From contig NC_091096.1 of NCBI RefSeq assembly GCF_024713975.1, forward strand, positions 8,194,001-8,258,000: a stretch of 64,000 bases of DNA, written 5' to 3'. The position numbers and the translations under genes were made by a program. This stretch comes from Paralichthys olivaceus (Eukaryota > Chordata > Actinopteri > Pleuronectiformes > Paralichthyidae). This document shows positions 58,901 through 64,000 of the stretch, one piece after another. Positions within the stretch are counted from its first letter, which is position 1. Each line of letters starts with the position of its first letter. The notes beneath the pieces were generated by a model that made no database searches, was not told the origin of the DNA, and saw only the letters and a program-made list of their open reading frames with translations.

Positions 58901-61745
58901 TCCTCTGCATCTCCTGCTCTTTCTCCGTCTCTACATTGTTTACCTCTGTCTTCTCATTATATTTCTAATTATGTTTCTCCATCTCTCATGTTTTGCCGCC
59001 TGTTGGCCTCGCTGCAGCCGGTCCATCTTTCCAAGGACGACCTGGCTTCGAAATGCTCTGAAGTAGTGCAAGCCCCCCCCCCCCCCTTCCCAGAAGTGGG
59101 TTTCTAAGAGGCTTGCCGGGTTATTTCTGGAGGCTGGTAACCTTCATTGTAGCGGCCCTGACATCAGAAAAACCTCTCTGTTCGAATGACAGCTGCATGT
59201 CACGTGGCTCCACTTCTTTCACTGAGTTTTTAATTTTGAGAGAAGGATAAAGAAAAATAATTAGATTGTTTCATCACATACACAGCATCATCTGCTTCGA
59301 TGGACATATTTGTTCTCCGCCTGTTGAAGCAGTATCTGATCTGTACATTGTATTCGACATTTCCTTTCATTCTACATTTACTTTACTTACTGTGTGATAA
59401 AAAAGGCCTGAACAAAAAGTGTTGTTTCGTCATCACTTGTCATTTTTTTATTCCACCAAAAGGGGATTTCTTTTTCCAAACATATTCCACTTTCTGCTCA
59501 CTCTCACTTTTATTTTCTTTTACCTCATGTTTCTTTTACTACTTGTCTCTTCAGGGTTGACGAGTTCTTACGGTAAGAGCTTATGTGATGTGTTTCAGAA
59601 CATTTCAAGCAATTGTATCTGTATTGTGAGAGTTTCTGATGTGCACAGTTCCTCCCTGCAGCTGTAACAACATTCTCCCACTTATCCAGAGTGTTAATAT
59701 AATTGAAGTCAATACTTTTAAATTCTACTGCAGGTTTTTTTCTCCCCCTCTCAGTTGCCATCAGTTGAACACCCACTCCTGCCTTTGAGAAGCAGCCATT
59801 AGTCTCCCGCTTCCTCTCCATCCAGCACCAGTATGTCACCAGTGGAAAAGTGTGACTTCCTGAACCTCACATTTCTTCGCCTTGCGTTGCCAGAGTGCAA
59901 CACCGTTATGAGATATAGCATCGAGACAAGCAATCGATTAATGGTGCACTTAGCCGGGCTAATTAACAGCTATGTAGAAGTGGAGAGAGCATCAGGCAGC
60001 ATCAAGGAGGTTGTTTCCCCATCGCCGAGACCCCAGATAACCTTCGAGGCATAGATCACTTTACAGCCTGGTTTACATCACAGGGTCTGAGGGCCCAGCA
60101 GCTTCAGAGACACCTTGCACATTGCTCCTGGTCAACTTTATCTCTACGAAGGATAGCACAGGTCGTAAAGGTGAACAGAAGTTCGATTGACATGGTTGCT
60201 GCTGCAATGAAAACACATTTTGTCTTTTCAACCTCTCAGTGTTTTCAGACATGAACTCTGGAGGTTTGTACGCACTATGAATTTCAGAACATGTGTGGCT
60301 CCTCTTTTTCATCCTGAGATCTTTTTATCCTTTTTTAAATTTTTTTGTTTTGTGTCAGTTGTGTGTTAGAAACATTATCAACATGCCCACTCACCTGCAG
60401 TGAATCCTCCGGAGGTTCTCCTGCTGTTTTCTCACATGAGCTCACTCAGACATTTTTGCTATAGGTGGCTGACAGGAGAAACCTTGAGCTTTGAGTTACC
60501 TGATGACACCTTTTAATGAAGATTTTATTCCAAGCTTAGTTTCTAACAAATTAGATGTTACTTTCTCTTTGTCTCCTTTCCTCCCGTCATTCAACCAGTT
60601 TCTCTCCTTTGAGGGTGAAAACGACATGAGCAGCAGCTTTCATTGTCACCTGTCACTCCAAGTCTCATTCCCCTCGTAAATCTTCCTCTCCCTTTGCTCC
60701 CCTCCTCATTTCCTTTCTGACCCACCTCTGCTGTAGAATTGGGCTCAGCTAAATTAGCTCTCAATTAAAAGCGAATTTGGTGAAAATGAGCGTGCACCAG
60801 AGGATACAGATAAAAGGGAAGGCAGAGTTGAAAGGGCCGCCGGGCTGCCTGACTCACTGTCTGTCTGTCTGGCGGTGCGGTACATGGCAGCGTTGTGTAT
60901 TTTGGGGCATGCAAAGTAAATTATGTGTGTGTTGTAGAGTGAAGACAGCTGATTTGCATTTAGATAAATCCCTGTAGATGTGTGGTTGTCATTGAGATGC
61001 AGGGGTCTGTATCCAGTGGCCCCCTGCTATTGCACCTACTCCCTGCAGGGGAGGATGTGTGTTAATGTGTGCGTGAGAGGGAGCTGTTAGCATGCAGGAT
61101 ACCTGGAGCATTTGCCCCACTTTCCTAGTGAGCGGTGAAGGGAAGAGAAATATGAGCCATTACTGGTAACATAGTGTTCACATGTATTGTTTCTGCCTAA
61201 AATAAATGTATGTCTGACCTTTCAATACCTGCACCGGACTCAAATTATGACTAATGAGAAGTGACTGCACACAATTGGCAGACACTGCACCCCATTAACT
61301 GCTGATACAGTTTGTTAGAAAGTAAAGAACTACTGAGGGTGTCGCTGTTCAGTGTTCACATCTGTCCTTCATCACGTACAATTAAAAAAGACACTCATGT
61401 TCTGAAAAATTGGGCAGTGGGTGGTACACAGTGTCCAGAGGCCGACAGCTTTCATTAGTTATTTTTCATCATATAGCGAGTTTCCTGCTGCTATAGCCGG
61501 CTTCAAATTGTCACCGGTAATTTATTTAGTGTATTCTCTGGCGGGGGTTCATGTTTAATGTATTTCCAGTCCTTACACTTGTGTGGTGACGCCTGTAGCC
61601 TGATTCTACACTTTGAGGCTTCTGTTTTTCACTCATCAGGGTGAACAACTAACCTAAATTAAAGATGAATGAAACCCTGAGTCAAACCTTTTAGGGGAGG
61701 GCTCAGATGATTGAGTTGGTTTTATGTTTTGCAGAACACTCTGCA

Positions 61746-62053
61746 TAGAGCCCGACCGATATTTCGGATATATTGGCCGATATATGTTTAACCCTTCACA
61801 GACAAAACTTTTAGTGTAGAAAAAAAAATTGCATTTATGTTGAAATATGTTTATTTAAGTTCGATAAATTTGGTCATATTTGTATTTCCTATTTACATGT
61901 ATGGTTAAACTGAAATATCAACACTTCATTGTCATTAGCGTTTGATAATGACATCAATTTATTTTTATATATATTTATATGGTCCAAGATATCACTATCA
62001 GAAGTTACTTAGCTAACATTGGTATCTGCAAAATCCACATCAGTCGGCCTCTA
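61746..62053. mobile_element. MITE-like element with TAGAGCCCGAC ends, copy 2
   Basis: The left end TAGAGCCCGACCGATAT and the reverse complement of the right end, TAGAGGCCGACTGATGTGG, match as inverted ends; the interior repeats 'gatatattggccgatatatg'. It is 308 bases. The family also appears at 29780-29976. Confidence 0.65.
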
Positions 62054-62811
62054 ATTGTATCGGATAAAATCTTTGCAGACCACTGATCGCTGTTTGAGTA
62101 GACACCATTTTGGCCATCAAGCACTGGAACACTTGTCGATGCTGTGTTTGTGCCAGGTGGTGTGGTTTGGTGCTTCAGGCTTGTCGGTGGATTGGCAGAG
62201 GAGGGGGGGGGGCAGGAGGCTTGCTGTTGACTGACAGTCGGGGCTGAGTGTGGGCAGATGGCCTGTGGTGGCAGTAAATATGAAGCCTGTGTGACAGGTG
62301 AAGGTCAGTGTGGGAGGTGGAGGAGCAGCTGAGCCCAGTGCGAGCAGGATGTGCTCTCCTTGTGTTTGTGTGTTAGTAAAGTAGAAAACACATGACCGTG
62401 AGTCTTGGGTTTGGTGTGTATGTGTGTGTGAGACATTTTTCCACTTTGCAGAAAATGTTGCTTTAACTTTGCTCCCTTATATTCCAATGAGCCACTTTTT
62501 ATCCCAGCAACTACACCGTTTTTACGATGTTGCAGAACTCCCTTCTACTCCTGTAGTTTTTACACTCGTGGCTTATCTGAACTGTATTGGCAGAAATGCT
62601 AATCTTGAGACGATAACCCCTCTCCGACTGTGTCTGTGCACGGAGGCCAATGGTATTTAGGAAATACTTTGGTCTGCCTCCTCTTCTACTGTACCTTCCT
62701 TCATTGATCTCGCTCTCTTCCTCTGTAAATCCCTCTCTTTCTTGTGTAATCCATTGTGATGTTCCCATGTCTGCTGGAGACGTGCCAGAGAAGCATGGGA
62801 TTACTGCTAGC

Positions 62812-62891
<80 letters not shown>
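62812..62891. repeat. Long CA microsatellite
   Basis: About 39 uninterrupted CA units, the longest simple repeat in the window. Confidence 0.95.
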
Positions 62892-63294
62892 ATGACAGGC
62901 ATGTGTAGAGGGGCATCCTTGTTGACTGTAAAGAGCCTATCTGGACTCAAGGGAACCTTCTGCATGGCAGTGGGTCATGGAAACTGTCCTTCCTCCTTAT
63001 GCAGAGTTAGGGAAGATTGTTTATGAGAATCCTGGCCTTCTTAGTCACTTTCTCACACTCCTGTTTCGGGGTCTGACTGTGCAGAAGAAACGGAGGGATT
63101 GTTGAATGACGTGTTCTCAGTCTGGATAGATAGAAAAGGAAAGAGCTGGGAGAATATTAAAAGCAGAGAAGTGGAAATCAGTCAGCTGCTTGCTGGTTTT
63201 CTAAAGTGCCTCAAAATGGTATTTAAGAGGTTTTGTTTGACAATTCTAGGACTGTTTGAACGACCTGTTTTTCACAGTATCTGCTATTATTCAT

Positions 63295-63532
63295 TGCCGT
63301 TGACCAGAAGGTTGGTGGATCAATCCCCAGCTCTTCCAGTCAGCATGCCGAAGTGTCATTGGGCAAGAGACCCCAAATTGCCTCTGACAACTGTGCCGGC
63401 ATTGTGCGAAGGGTGTGTTATAGAAAAATCGGATAGAAGCGCTGTTTGAATGTGTGTGAATGTAATGTAACGTAAAGTGCTTTGAGTGGTCGATAAGACG
63501 AGGAAAGTGTTGTATAAATACAGTCCATTTAC
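63295..63532 (+). mobile_element. SINE-like element
   Basis: B-box-like 'ggttggtggatcaatcccc', then 'cattgggcaagagaccccaa', 'attgcctctgac' and the tail 'aaagtgctttgagtggtcga', 'tgtataaatacagtccattt' match a common teleost SINE-like family. A reversed tail fragment is at 14785-14960. Confidence 0.7.
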
Positions 63533-64000
63533 TGAAGGCTGAATTCGTAGAACACATATTTCAACGCCTAATCAATCATACCCAGTCTCCACCTCACAGA
63601 ACAGACACATGATCTCTCCCCACTTTTAAAAAGCAGGTGTGGTGTGGTCGGATCCATTGTGACTTGGTTCGTTTTCTGCTCTGCTAGCCTGGTTTGGCAG
63701 CAGTAGACAGCCACATGCCTCCTCTGATACGCGTGTAGTTTGGATTCCTTTCCCCTGTCAGATAGGAGCTCTTCAGGGTCTCTTTATGTGCAGAGGTTCA
63801 GGTTATTCTCTCTCCATGATGCTGGGGCCTACCACATCCTTAATGCTGCATTCTGAATGGTATAGAAACTGCAAACTTTCATTTTAATGAAATCACTCAA
63901 CCTGAAGGGTTAAAAATGTAAACTGACACCACAGTGCTGCAGTTTTGTTTTGTTTTTCCAACTTATTAATCACCAAGTTGAAAATATTGAGCTTTTAGTC

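Larger units (their letters stand above)
49263..64000 (+). other. Large fbxl17 intron, at least 14.7 kb, runs off the window
   Basis: The next leucine-rich-repeat exon (human VTDQSVKAFAEHCPEL...) was not found on the + strand, so the intron continues past 64000. The human gene likewise has very large introns. Contents are microsatellites, SINEs, MITE-like elements and several islands that look like conserved non-coding elements. Confidence 0.75.

Noticed and set aside
62511-62916. Frames with long Cys-Val or Thr-His runs
   Set aside because: They come from the CA array at 62812-62891.

Overview
This window is vertebrate nuclear DNA from a teleost, probably a percomorph. The evidence is spliced genes with short GT-AG introns, a vasotocin gene in place of mammalian vasopressin, CpG-rich promoters, many CA/GT microsatellites, and several repeat families common in ray-finned fish. 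No prokaryotic, phage, CRISPR or retroviral structure was seen.

Layout. 1-2090: intergenic. 2242-3561 (+): avp, the vasotocin-neurophysin precursor, with a TATA box and a perfect CRE. 6953-7880 (+): a small CC chemokine. 10633-14640 (+): slc35d2, a nucleotide-sugar transporter of 12 exons. 17846-20307 (-): znf367, 5 exons, tail-to-tail with slc35d2. 23531-26650 (+): habp4, 8 exons, head-to-head with znf367. 27576-40189 (-): cdc14b, 14 main coding exons plus candidate alternative first and last exons, tail-to-tail with habp4. 41400-44272 (-): prxl2c, 6 exons. 46355-64000 (+): the first five coding exons of fbxl17, followed by an intron of at least 14.7 kb that runs off the window.

The order slc35d2-znf367-habp4-cdc14b-prxl2c matches the gene order I recall for human chromosome 9q22.3, which supports the orthology calls independently of sequence. 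avp and the chemokine on one side, and fbxl17 (human 5q21) on the other, are not part of that human block, so fish/human synteny breaks lie on both sides.

The most interesting signal is in cdc14b. The body encodes the Cdc14 dual-specificity phosphatase with the HCKAGLGRT active site. The locus also carries phase-compatible alternative ends: a second first exon resembling the CDC14A start, a terminal exon resembling part of the CDC14A tail, the expected short CDC14B tail, and an in-frame terminal exon encoding a strongly hydrophobic, probably membrane-anchoring tail. If transcribed, this one gene makes nuclear/nucleolar B-like, A-like and membrane-tethered phosphatases.

Repeats are mostly short: MITE-like elements (several families, some with both inverted ends), tRNA-type SINEs, one hAT-like non-autonomous element with a decayed 8-bp target duplication, diverged tandem repeats and microsatellites. 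Two perfect intronic hairpins (24-bp and 16-bp stems) and a dense CCAAT-box cluster upstream of znf367 also stand out. All exon coordinates were derived by eye from reading frame, GT-AG signals and remembered family sequences; no alignment was run.
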